The notes beneath the pieces are model-generated. The model did not search any database. It was not told the DNA's origin and was given only the letters and a program-made list of their open reading frames with translations. Source: Ginkgo biloba (Eukaryota; Streptophyta; Ginkgoopsida; Ginkgoales; Ginkgoaceae). Taken from it: a DNA stretch of 21,308 bases. Both the position numbers and the translations under genes were made by a program. The stretch is from positions 47,868,630 to 47,889,937 of the forward strand of contig JANKJI010000006.1 in the NCBI GenBank assembly GCA_024626585.1. The letters run 5' to 3'. Positions within the stretch are counted from its first letter, which is position 1, and the number at the start of each line of letters is the position of its first letter. Below, in pieces: positions 10,423 to 20,044 of this stretch.

Positions 10423-11667
10423 TTCTCTATTATATTCTAAGGAGGCTAGATTCAAATTTATGAATAAATCCTCTATGAATTGATTGACTTTTCCCAAAAG
10501 TTAAAATATCTTATTTGCATTAAATACCATTTGGGTATATCTAATAAATTAAACTAGTTTTTGTAGTTAACCATACCAGGTGGTTTAGTAGACCATGTTT
10601 ATTTCTTATATAAAATAGTATGTAAATCAATTGGATGACTTTTTTTGTCAACTTACTTAATTCTCTATAGTTTTCTAGGATTTTATTAACCTTATTTTAT
10701 ATCATTGTGAATAGTAAGAAATCATGATAGAATTTTCCTTTTGTGGTTTATTTGTATTTATAATATTAACATCTAGAATTATCAAGCTACTTAATATTTC
10801 ATTTCTATGTGTGAATTTCTTAGTTTCTTTCAAATTATTTTTATGGTGAGATATTAAACAATGAAAATACTACATAGAGGATACAGTTATTACTTATGTA
10901 TACAAATTGAAGTATATGATGTTTATTTTAAATATAATATCCTATTAGGGGTGATAAAAGTAGCATCAAAATAATCAATCTTAAAAATAGTTAAGTTAAT
11001 ACTATTAAAATTTATAAAATAAGTCTCATCATATAATTTTGAAGTCTTATTCAAGTGTTTCTCTTCACCCTTCACTATTTTCTTATTTTAATCTTGTCTA
11101 CACTCTTATTCATATTGTAATCACCACTACTCCATTATTACTTTTACCAATTTTATATGGTTTTATACTATTGTAATAATTCCATCAAGTGTTATTGACC
11201 TAAGTCATAACATAGGTCCATAAGTTATTAAATTCCTAAAAGGCTACTTATCATAGGATAAAAAGGAAACATAATAATGCATTAATCCTACTCATGCAAG
11301 TTAGAGGGAGGACACTCAAAACCTAAGGTAGTAAGGGCTACTTAGGCTAATGTTTATATTTTAAATAGGTGTAGGCTCACTATAATGAAATTCATATTAA
11401 GTTGAGCTATAAATAGGTTAGATATTATCTATTTTGATTATAAGTTATATTTTCCTCTTTGAAGAATTATTTTCTTCATGAAGAAGGCATTAGATAAGTT
11501 GGGATTACAAACATCTTCATTTGGATGTATCTTGTGATCTTGATCTAAGTTAGTACTTATCACTACTAGGTATATAATTGTAACTTATTTGGAATTATTT
11601 TATATGTATTACTTTTCCTATAGTAAATTATTCATCATGTAATTATTACCATTAGTGATTTTCCTAT

Positions 11668-11830
11668 AATAGTTAGTATGGCAGTAGGTTTTCCATTCAT
11701 ACATTTGGAGATAAAAATGTCCAATCAATGGAATTATTTAGTGCATCCATTCACCTAATAAAATTTCATATATAAAGTAATTCTTATCCATAAAATACAC
11801 AATACATATATTAGATTCCTAATATCAATT
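11668..11830 (-). pseudogene. Decayed NQR exon 3 and intron 2 remnant in unit 4
   Basis: The minus strand reads LNNSIDWTFLSPNV and then shifts frame by one base before MEKPTA. This aligns with LKNAIDWASLSPNVMNGKPAA of the pseudogene, and the shared IDW and LSPNV residues make the origin clear. The match continues through the acceptor into intron 2 and a trace of the exon 2 end near 11818. It is better kept than the unit 3 remnant. Confidence 0.72.
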
Positions 11831-11909
11831 TGTTTAGATGACTAACCATAAATAACTACAACATTCCTAAACTTATTATTAGATTAGATGATGTACGACC
11901 ATTAATTAG

Positions 11910-12331
11910 TTAACTGAATCTAAGTAGATGAAATCAAACAATAAAAAATTTAGAATTGAATACTAAATAGGGACTACATAAATGCATTTTTGAAGTATCT
12001 ATAAAAACATATATGGTTGTAAGAACCTTTTCCTTAAATATGTTTTCTTTTCCAATCCCAATTTAAAATTTGGTTTCCTCTTTTTGTTATATAAATAAAG
12101 TTCTTACATAATAGAAATACGATTATGTAGTCTAAGAAAATGAAATCTAGGAAAAGGAAATACATAATAGAATACTAAATGGATATTAATTAAACATACT
12201 CTAGACTAGAAAATAGAATGAAAATGGTTGTGAGGATTTCTTCCCTAAAGAATATTTCTTCACTAACCCTACTTTGGAGTTTTATTTCCTCTCTTACTTG
12301 TATAAATAAACTGATTGTAAAATAGAAATCT
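11910..12331. repeat. Tandem duplication of about 211 bp inside unit 4 (NQR 5' remnant)
   Basis: Copies lie at about 11910-12120 and 12121-12331, offset 211-212. They include GATGAAATC / AATGAAATC near 11928 and 12140, and ATAGAAAT at 12111 and 12322. Each contains a decayed version of the start of NQR exon 1 near 12050 and 12265, so this unit carries that fragment twice. Confidence 0.75.
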
Positions 12332-12344
12332 ATTTGAGTTTGAG

Positions 12345-12990
12345 AGCGTCTTGATACTTGAGGAGAATTTCATGGTCATAGACCTATAGTAGATCTAACA
12401 TTCTCTAAGGTGATGGATATAGATTTTTTATAAACTAATTAAAATGGAGTTTGAGAGAAATACCCTTTTTCTATGCATAATCCATGATAATTGTAACATA
12501 ATTTTTTTTTCATCTAACACACATGTGATATGTTTCTAACTAAATACAATGTACTTAAAAGGTACCATTAATTAGAAATGGATTGGAGTACACTTTATAT
12601 GGATTAGAGTTGACACATACTAGTGTTTATATAATTGGATATTATTATAATGGGATCTAGTGGGATCTTGATACTTTGGGAGAATTTCACTGTCGTAAAC
12701 CTATAAGATATCTAACATTCTCTAAGGCGATGGATATAGATTCTTATAAACTCATTAAAATGGATTTTTAGAGAAATACCCTTTTTTGAAGCATACTCTA
12801 TGATAATTGCAACATTAATTTTTCCCATCTAACACACATTCACACTCATATGTGATATGTTTCCAACTAAAGACAATATACTTAAAAGGTATTATTAACT
12901 AGAAATGGATTGGAGTACACTTTGTACATGGATAAGATTTAATATCTAATATTGTGTATATAATTAGATATTATTATCATGGGATCTAGT
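12345..12990. repeat. Tandem duplication of about 317-329 bp inside unit 4
   Basis: Copies lie at about 12345-12661 and 12662-12990. GATGGATATAGATT occurs at 12412 and 12729, and AGAAATGGATTGGAGTACACTTT near 12574 and 12901. The offset is 317 on the left and 329 on the right because of small indels. The copies are more alike than separate units are to each other, so this duplication is younger than the array. Confidence 0.82.
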
Positions 12991-13560
12991 GGTTTACTAA
13001 GAATAAAATTTTAAAACATGTGGTATAATATAATATATATATCAAGATAATCTATTATGCCTTGTGGATATACAAACATATATTCAACAACTTCACTTAA
13101 TAAATTTTCACGTGAATAATGTATTAGATCATTATTATAATTCCATTTGGGTGATATTAAATAACTTCCATTAAAAAATATTTATTTCCTAGATAATAAC
13201 AAGCTAATTTAATAAATATGGAATGATCTAACATTGATATTTACACTATAATTAGACTAGCATCTACTTGATTATCTTATCATTCATATCAAAAATTATT
13301 TCTCTCTATGGTGGGGTTAATGTAATAATAATAAGAAAATTTAAAATTGATTTATTATTAACACCAATTATACTATTCAAATTTAATATTTCAAAGTTAT
13401 ATTAAGATTAATGCATAAGGGTCATATTAAGTATGAATATATCAAAACATATATACAAGTCCTAATAGAAAATGTCCTTTATATAAATAAAAATAATTTT
13501 TTTTTATCTCTTTTATATATGAAAGAATTTCTACTTTAGGGACCCTTAGTAAATTCATAG

Positions 13561-14690
13561 TACATGTTTCTTAAATTTATTAATGTTAAAGGAGATAAAT
13601 TTATTATTATTCATGATCATTGTATTTATAGTAAAAGGACGAATTCACATGATTGTAAATAAATATATCATAAATGAATTAAAATACATTCCAATGATGG
13701 TAAATTCATTCAAAATTTTATTTTTCAAGTTTCTCTTAATTTCCAAATTTTACATGTCTAATATTTTGGGGAAAGTAGAATTTACTCTCTAAACTACTAG
13801 TTGGGCCAAATAAATAAGAATATCTTTGTTATATCACCTAAAATAAAATTCTTAGATGCACACTATTGATTTAGTATATTCTCAATTTTTTTTATGTACA
13901 TATGGATCTTAATTATACATTTTCATTGTATTTCACATGTGTCATTGCTCATTGATGAATTATTTTCATTAGATTCACTCATATTTACATAATACTATGA
14001 TATATTGATTTATACATTGCTCCCATTTTATGTGTACATATGTTGTATATTTTGTTATTAAGCATATACCTTATGATCCTCTACATTACACTTTATTATA
14101 TTATGGGGATTGCGTACATTATAATATTTATACCACATGAGTTATTTTATATTATGGGACATGGATTAATATCATCTATTGTGTCCTATTATTTTATATT
14201 ATGCTACATATTATCCTAGGTACATTCATTATTTTTCCTTGTGCTATCAATAATTATGATAGAAGTTTGACACCATCATTTCTTTATGCACAGGCTTATG
14301 ACCTTATGGGAATTTATCTTGAATTATGATACATGTCTTTATTGTAAAGCATATAATTACACAGGGTTAGGGTCATAAGGCACATTAATATTATATATAT
14401 ATATACATGCATACACATACACACATCACCTTTTAATAGAAAATAATATTATAAGACATATTATTATCATAGTGAAGAAATTATCTCAAGCCTTGATAGC
14501 TTGTTCACTTAAATGTATTTACTTCCTTCATAACTTATACACTTGGGAGGATATGGAGAGATAATTTTCCATGAAAAAATATCTTTAAGGATTGACATAT
14601 CTCATCACCATTTAGGTTCCATCCATCATCTTTTCATGCATGATCCCCCTTATCATACTTAAGAATTGGTACATTTATTTTGGTTAAAAT
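13561..14690. other. AT-rich decayed repeat DNA, no gene recognised
   Basis: No convincing gene. The string TTATTTTATATTATG occurs twice near 14144 and 14192, within a family of ATTATG-ending phrases from 14095 to 14330. This suggests short internal repetition, perhaps of an old LTR. A (TA)n run lies at about 14392-14405. The frame at 13583-13792 (69 codons, Ile/Lys/Phe-rich) has the composition of translated AT-rich noncoding DNA. Confidence 0.5.
14392..14405. repeat. (TA)n microsatellite
   Basis: Seven TA repeats, followed by an alternating CA/TA tract to about 14425. Read directly from the sequence. Confidence 0.85.
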
Positions 14691-14697
14691 TACTTCT

Positions 14698-14740
14698 CAA
14701 GTGGGATATTATTGGAGGGAGAGGGGAATTGGAGAATGCA
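14698..14740 (+). mobile_element. Possible copia-type polypurine tract and 3' LTR start, decayed
   Basis: The plus strand has CAAGTGGGATATTATTGGAG and then a GGGAGAGGGGA purine run. This resembles the usual plant copia junction, a purine tract of the AAGTGGGAGAT type running into an LTR that starts TGTTGGA, with a G-to-A change at the LTR start. No matching second LTR and no reverse transcriptase or RNase H sequence was seen on the left, so this is a suggestion from a short motif. Confidence 0.25.
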
Positions 14741-14951
14741 TCCATCAAATTTCCCTTACTCAGTAAAGTGAATTTCCACCTTATCATATTCATTAATAAA
14801 GCATTTTTTATATCAAACGCTTGACTTTCATTCTTTTCATATCACTTCCCAAGGTTGAGGTTTTTATTTGTAAGAATGTGTATCACATTCTAACCTAACA
14901 TATTTTATCTTTCTCTATTTGGTATCTATACATATTTGTTGGATTTACTAA

Positions 14952-15095
14952 TCTAACTTGGAGTATCAAGGAGGAACTTTCAACTGAAGTCAACTTAAAG
15001 CCAACCAAGGAGCAAGCTATTATCAAGGTGCATTCACTCCATTATTTGAGAACTCCTATCAAGAATCAATTGAATATGTATGTTTTGTGTTTTAG
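14952..15095 (+). pseudogene. Short coding-like patch, identity unknown
   Basis: Forty-eight codons with a single internal TGA (14985-14987), ending at TAG 15093-15095. The reading is rich in Gln, Gly, Ala, Ser, Tyr and Asn (for example ANQGASYYQGAFTPLFENSY), unlike the Ile/Phe/Lys strings produced by the surrounding AT-rich DNA. A stop codon lies immediately upstream, so it is an exon-like or fossil fragment rather than a gene. It ends exactly where a strong hairpin begins. It could be a remnant of a gag-like protein or of a host exon; I do not recognise it. Confidence 0.3.
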
Positions 15096-15127
15096 TGACA
15101 TACATTAATTATTAAGTGTCACTAAAA
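15090..15127. repeat. Inverted repeat, 11-bp perfect arms with 16-base loop
   Basis: TTTTAGTGACA at 15090-15100 and TGTCACTAAAA at 15117-15127 are exact reverse complements. TATGTA and TACATA flank the arms asymmetrically. A second overlapping pair, ATTAATTATT and AATAATTAAT, lies in the loop and right flank. It may be a miniature inverted-repeat remnant. The arms are too AT-rich and short to identify a family. Confidence 0.6.
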
Positions 15128-15129
15128 TA

Positions 15130-16400
15130 CATAAAATAATTAATGACCATACTGTGTTTTCTTCATCGATTTCCATCAATCTTACCAAAATCCTCATAAA
15201 ATTATGCCTTAATTCATCCTATCTACTCCATATTTGTATATGTATCATAATTTCCATCTAATTTTTTTATATGGGTTTTTACTTATTATATAATTTATTT
15301 GTATATACATGTGATACATTTTCTTATACCTATAGTATTTTTATGGTGACACACCACACATTTCTTTAGTTCTACTTAGTGGTTTTTTTAATTCACATAA
15401 TTTTTTTATGCATTTTGTATCTACCTAGTTTGGATTTTTGCATCATTTTGGAGATTTTAGTAGGATGTAGTTTTTTTTTATCATTTTCTCATTTAAAATT
15501 TTTATTTTTATTATTAGTTTTATTAAATAAATTTTTATTTTGATTAATATTATGTGTGCATTAGTTAGGCTACACATGTCGTGGCCACAGAAAACACTTA
15601 ATCAAGTGAATGTAATTTTTTTAACAAAAGGAAATTAGATTAAGAACACTTTTTTTTTTAAGACACATAAACATTTAAAATGTGGACTTTATGCCTTACA
15701 CTATCCCACTCTTAAATAATTCACAAAAAGAGAAATATAGGCTAGATTAGGATTTGAGTTGGAGAATTTTAGTGCCTTTATACATAGGTAGAGAAAATCC
15801 ACACTTTGTAGACTTGTGTTGGAAGAGCCATTTTTGGGTTAATGTTTGAGTCCTTTAGTGGGTAGTTTCTTTGGGCTAATATACCTCCTCCAAAAATGGT
15901 TTACAAGGTATGGTACATCAGGTTCTTTTTATTTTTCTTCCTTGAGTGTTTAGTTTCTTAATTGAGATCTTAATTTTAACTTAGAGGTGTAATGGGAATT
16001 CATGCTACATGTTTTTGTCTAAGCTTACCTAAGGCTGGGAAGATTTTTCCCTCATCTCTCATGGTTCTCATTCCCTTACATTTAGCAAAGTCACATGTTA
16101 CTTGAAAAGGTCAATCCTCATATGTATTGCATTTGTTTCATAATTTTAAACAAATCAATTATGTCAACAACACAAAACCATATACACCTATGTCTACATG
16201 ATTTCTATCCAACTATTTTTCTAATTTATTTTTTTATTTTCTATCTTATGTCTCTTTTTTGCATCACTACTACTAAAACTTATAAAATATATCCATTCAT
16301 TCTCTAAGCGATGGTGTTTTCTAGAATTGTAGTTCTTTTTCCCTATTATGTGAATTTTTGTCTTAGCATAGATAATACCTCTGTTAAGAGGCATGAAAAT
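15130..16400. other. AT-rich intergenic DNA, no gene recognised
   Basis: Long T runs near 15465-15545 and 15649, and no convincing reading frame. The 70-codon frame at 16095-16307 turns into a Phe/Leu/Ile/Tyr-rich string and looks like chance. Confidence 0.5.
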
Positions 16401-16411
16401 TATCTATTTTC

Positions 16412-16708
16412 ATGCGATGGATCTTCCATTTCTACATGATATATCTTATAATATTCCTTTTGATAATATTTTTTCTTTTTGCTATAAAACTTTTATACCC
16501 ATCCAAAACATTACCTAGTCCTATTTGCAAGAGGAGACCCCACAAGCTCTTAAGATCTCTTACATATTTTTCTAGGTGTATTAAAATAATTCCCCTTATA
16601 GATAACCTAGAATATTTTCTAAAACTGAAGGCTTCCCATGATAGAAACATTGATATAGTTTTGATTTCTAATGAGAAAGAGGAGGTTGAGGTCATTCCTT
16701 TTATATGA
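16412..16708 (+). pseudogene. Open frame of 98 codons, doubtful, possibly gag-like fossil
   Basis: Both strands are open here for about 290 bases. The plus frame starts with a hydrophobic Ile/Leu/Phe-rich third, then becomes charged and protein-like from about codon 33 (basic KRRPHKLLRSLTYF, later NEKEEVEV). The minus frame (16432-16722, 96 codons) is the alternative. It lies upstream of, and on the same strand as, the decayed retrotransposon region starting near 17200, so it may be a remnant of that polyprotein. No motif is identifiable, and open frames on both strands can occur by chance. Confidence 0.2.
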
Positions 16709-17511
16709 CAAATCCATTTCATATGCTCTTTTATCTCTTAATGCTCCAATTTTTTTAATTGTGACATAAGGTCTTGCATTCGCCATCTCCTTTAGTGGAC
16801 ATATTATGAAATAATTAATGGAGAAAGCATTTTATGATCCATTGTATGGAACTCATTCCCCATCATCATTGATTGAGGGGACTACAATCCCTATAATAAT
16901 GGTATTTAAGATACCTCTAAGGGAAGAATTATCTCAATCAAATCCTTAATCAGAGTTGTTTAATCAAATCAATCATAAGTATTATATCCATTTATTTCAC
17001 TAGACCAAATTATTACTCCTCATAATTGATGCCCAATTAGGGATTTCCTTAATAAATAATGCACCCAAACATCCCATATGAAAACTCAAACTATTGGTTT
17101 ATCACATTCATATATGATTTTTCTTATTTCAACATGCCTTCTTCCTTCATAACGACTATATTACCCATCTATGAAATCCATTAGTGATCCTCCCAACCTT
17201 ACATTTGGCTTAAGTTATTCACAATCTTCAAACCCTAATATGGTAGTGTCTTTTTCTAGTTTTGGAAGAACTCAAATTTATATGTATTCATAATTATCTA
17301 AACACATTTGTTCACCAACCAAGCATGTCCATTATTTTTATATTACTATAAGTAATCATTCACTAATCCTTTCTATCTTCATATATGAACCTGACAACCC
17401 TACTTGGATCTATTTCCTCTATGGGTGTTTTTAATTGATTATATTTTAGTAGCATCCCTTCATTTTGAGGTAACAAATCCATTACATCATTTGGAATAAA
17501 CCCACACTTTA

Positions 17512-17591
17512 CTTCATAAGGGAATATTCCTTCTTTTGGGAGAACCCTTTGCTTCATAAGGGGATATTCCTTCTTTTAGGAGAAATTAATT
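17512..17591. repeat. Tandem duplication of 40 bp
   Basis: CTTCATAAGGGAATATTCCTTCTTTTGGGAGAA at about 17512 is repeated with two substitutions 40 bases later, at about 17552. High similarity shows it is recent compared with the decay of the surroundings. GGAATATTCC is itself a 10-bp palindrome in the first copy. Confidence 0.85.
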
Positions 17592-17869
17592 TACCTAATG
17601 GGGAATGCTTATCTCTTTTTAAATCCTCTACCAAGTAATTTTTTGATAAGTTCTCCTCATAATGTTAATCAATATAATTCACTAGGTAACTAACAACCTT
17701 TTGGGCATGTTAAATAATTCGTTTCATTTGAGAATATACCTTCAACATTAAGTAATCCCTAATAATAAAATATATGTTTTGACTAATTTGTTCCTTTTGA
17801 AAATATGAAACCCACTATTCTACAAGTGAAACCTCATTTACCCATCCATGGGGTTAACAATAATTTTCT

Positions 17870-18052
17870 TATGAGAATCCTTCTACTTTTCAAGGTAATC
17901 AACCTTATAATATACCACTAGAAAACCCAATAATTTATTATGGGAATGTTATATATAATATTTATGAGAACCAATCCATCAATAATCCATATTGTTCCAT
18001 GATTACACCATATAATACAATTTCAACATACCATATTAAACCATTTGGGTGG
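17870..18052 (+). pseudogene. Gag-like N/P/Y/Q-rich fossil segment
   Basis: Sixty-one codons without a stop, beginning YENPSTFQGNQPYNIPLENP and continuing Asn/Tyr/Pro-rich. Such composition is typical of linker parts of plant retrotransposon gag proteins and is not produced by random AT-rich DNA, which gives Ile/Lys/Phe/Leu. The reading continues from about 18045 in another frame with NTNPWQPQPSQ, so one frameshift joins them. There is no ATG at a sensible place and no fold can be assigned. Confidence 0.45.
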
Positions 18053-18894
18053 TAACACTAATCCATGGCAACCCCAACCTTCCCAAAACTAACAAGGAAC
18101 TTTTTAACCTTATTTGTAAGGTTTAGAAACTTCTACATCTATATATTTGACTAATGATCCTATAATTCATGATCCTTTGTTACCACCACTACCTACAGAA
18201 ATTCCCTTAAATATGCCTAAATGTTTGGGACCTCAACATCATCTAATATAGTTTAGGATTCTTATGATGGACCTACAAGATTGTAATATTCTTAGTGTCC
18301 CTTAACCTAAGAAGATGCAATGTATTTTTCTTAGTTTCCCCCCTAATCCATTTATTCCATATATTACTCAAGGTATAAATTCATTAAGATATTTGAGATT
18401 TATGTTCATTATACTAATACCAATAATCTTATTTCTACAATGAAGCATGACTCTGGAAACACCTTAATAATTAGAAGGTATCCAACACTAAGTGTCAATA
18501 TGTGAATATTAGTAAATCCAATAAATGGTTAATTAAGATCCTTCTTCCTTAACATTATTTTTCATATCATGAGAAAAATGTCCACTAGATTAAGAACATA
18601 CCTTAAAATAGGAATTGGTTTTAGACACTTATCTTGGGTTTGTCTTAAGTTATTTGAGTTGGATTATACTAGAGATTTTATTCCTTTGGTTCCCTAACCT
18701 TTATCTATGAATTCACTATGTCATGATATTGATTTGGGTGGAGATTGGATGAAAAGTATACCTTTATATTTTATCCATCAATGTAATTATCCCTAAATAT
18801 CGTAAGAGGATATTTAAGGCCAAGTCATCATTACTGCTTAATAACCTTATTAGTCCTACACTAATATGCTCACCAATCAAGAGACTTCTCCCCT

Positions 18895-19085
18895 AATAAT
18901 CATAAGCCTTTGAATAATCAAAATCAAAATAAATAAAAATAAGGGAATCCTCCTAAAATCCATAATAAGAGGAAGAGTAATAGAGGTAATAGGGGTATGG
19001 GGTGGAACAACTATAATAGGGTTCATGGGTGGAAAAAAAATAAAAGAAATAACAATCGACAAAAAATGTGGTGTAAATGTGATTA
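18895..19085 (+). pseudogene. Gag-like basic Asn-rich segment with zinc-knuckle-like remnant
   Basis: Reading from 18895 gives NNHKPLNNQNQNK. A basic Asn/Arg/Gly-rich run follows, then Lys/Asn/Arg, and at about 19064-19080 WCKC followed shortly by a His. This order, a basic low-complexity tail then Cys-Cys-His, matches the nucleocapsid end of gag. The spacing is off by at least one residue from the canonical CX2CX4HX4C, and the last Cys is not evident, so the knuckle is inferred and non-functional. Two minus-strand frames here (18877-19152 and 18953-19195) are shadows. Confidence 0.4.
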
Positions 19086-19721
19086 AGTTCATACTTATAA
19101 TAAGAAATAAATAAGGTCTTAGGAAAAAGATCCCAAATATATGATAGACCATGGATTTTACACCAAATCCATCCTAAGAGGATTTTCCCATCCATACATC
19201 AGTCTAAATGGTAAAGGCACCTAATCTACCTCTTATCACATTATGATCTCCATTCCGTCCACCATAATCACCCATTACAACATTCATTCTAATCTCATGG
19301 TCACAATCACCACTAACATGGATCTTATTAGTTTAAAATAAGAGGTAATTACCATTATCAAATCCATAGCACAAAAAGAGAAGGTTGAGAATTTTCCTCC
19401 CAATTATTCAAGTGCCAATACATTTGGCAATTCTTTATAATTGCTACACCTAATCCACCATGTGTAATACACTCATCTATTTTTCATTAGACAAAGTGGT
19501 AAAACCATAAGATTCTTTTCAATAATTATTATATTAACAAATATTTAACTCATCACCTCTACAATATCACTTCTTCTAAATTTACAAAGTTACCTTAATC
19601 AAAGAGTAAAGTTGTTAAAATATTAAAATGTGGTTGAAGCACCAATGGATAATTATTTTTTATTTTATCCATCCACACTCATTTAAGAGAACACAACATG
19701 TCTCTTACCTTCACAATAATG

Positions 19722-20034
19722 GTTCAAATGGAAATTTATAAGGTGTGGAGGTTTAGTATTAATTAAGGTTCTACCATCTAAAAAATTCCCTAATTTATTT
19801 ACAAGACTTTAGGATTTTCCATAATAATACGAAATCACATATTTCATGTTTAGGATAGTTCATCTAGTTCCTAGTGGTATTTTCAAATATTTACCCACAA
19901 CTTTTGAAGGTAAAACTATCTTTATTAATATTGTTAAAAATAACATGTGATGTAATATACTTCTAGAAAGAGATCAACCCCATATGGGTATTCATGTCAT
20001 CTATATATCTCCTAATTTAGTTCCCATTTAATGG
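19722..20034 (+). pseudogene. Retropepsin-like (aspartic protease) fossil
   Basis: At 19749-19835 one frame reads RFSIN, stop, GSTI, stop, KIP, stop, FIYKTLGFSII. This matches the plant Ty3/gypsy protease pattern in which a hydrophobic strand leads to Asp-X-Gly-Ser, then Ile-Asn, and an LGF about a dozen residues on. The catalytic Asp codon appears as AAT (Asn) and three further codons are TAA, so the enzyme is dead. Further on, after frameshifts, 19957-20034 reads ILLERDQPHMGIHVI, resembling the ILLGRPWI-type C-terminal strand of the same family. The length, about 100 codons between the two landmarks, is as expected. Confidence 0.5.
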
Positions 20035-20044
20035 TTACCTAATG

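Larger units (their letters stand above)
8741..11660. repeat. Array unit 3 (most complete, about 2.9 kb)
   Basis: It begins with a decayed NQR exon 3 remnant and an exon 1 remnant, then the upstream DNA, a 286-bp tandem duplication near 9850-10422, the segment equivalent to 7370-8165, and the lead-in to unit 4. It is more AT-rich than unit 1, as expected for long methylation-driven decay. No intact gene. Confidence 0.65.
4616..13560. repeat. Head-to-tail array of four diverged units containing NQR fragments
   Basis: Landmark strings recur in the same order and orientation. One is an ATGGATGAGAGTT-like string near 5619, 6829, 9460 and 12599. Another, GATGCCTAAGGGTG-like, is near 6134, 7317, 9970 and 13411. 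A third, CACTCTTATTCATCTC-like, is near 6185, 8169 and 11101. The units are roughly 4616-6650, 6655-8740, 8741-11660 and 11661-13560. Unit 3 is the most complete at about 2.9 kb. Unit 1 lacks about 0.8 kb near 6180 that unit 2 has, unit 2 lacks the NQR part, and unit 4 is truncated but enlarged by internal duplications. Differences between units are mostly C-to-T and G-to-A. The unit is best explained as a partial NQR gene plus its upstream DNA, duplicated locally, though a dispersed repeat that captured the gene fragment is possible. Confidence 0.75.
11661..13560. repeat. Array unit 4 (truncated, internally duplicated)
   Basis: It begins like unit 3 with an NQR exon 3 remnant at about 11670-11760. 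Two internal tandem duplications follow (about 211 bp and 317 bp). Similarity to the other units fades after the stretch equivalent to 7440-7460, near 13560. The frame at 13583-13792 lies just past this edge and looks like chance. Confidence 0.6.
17200..20040 (+). mobile_element. Heavily decayed LTR-retrotransposon gag-protease region (Ty3/gypsy-like)
   Basis: No frame stays open for long, but consecutive plus-strand patches appear in the order of a retrotransposon gag then protease. First comes a Ser/Asn-rich stretch (about 17220-17310). Then an Asn/Pro/Gln/Tyr-rich stretch (17870-18052), and a Pro/Leu-rich stretch (about 18045-18240) where several stops are TAA at positions that look like former CAA. 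Next is a basic Asn/Arg/Gly-rich stretch ending in closely spaced cysteines (about 18895-19080), a Pro/Ser-rich linker (about 19150-19320), and a retropepsin-like stretch (about 19722-20034). CAA-to-TAA and GAT-to-AAT changes fit methylation-driven decay. No reverse transcriptase or integrase was recognised and no LTR pair was found, so the limits are approximate and the gypsy assignment rests mainly on the protease. Confidence 0.5.

Noticed and set aside
4616-13560. The periodic array considered as a CRISPR or satellite array
   Set aside because: Units are about 2-3 kb, diverged and contain gene remnants. There are no short identical repeats with unique spacers and no short-period satellite monomer.
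16095-16307. 70-codon plus-strand open frame
   Set aside because: Second half is a Phe/Leu/Ile/Tyr string from T-rich DNA. No conserved motif.
17363-17557. 64-codon minus-strand open frame with a rather protein-like composition
   Set aside because: It overlaps the 40-bp tandem duplication and runs antisense to the retrotransposon-like region. No recognisable family, so it was not called.
18877-19195. Two overlapping minus-strand frames (18877-19152 and 18953-19195)
   Set aside because: Both are antisense shadows of the basic Asn/Lys-rich gag-like stretch on the plus strand, whose purine-rich codons suppress stops on the complement.
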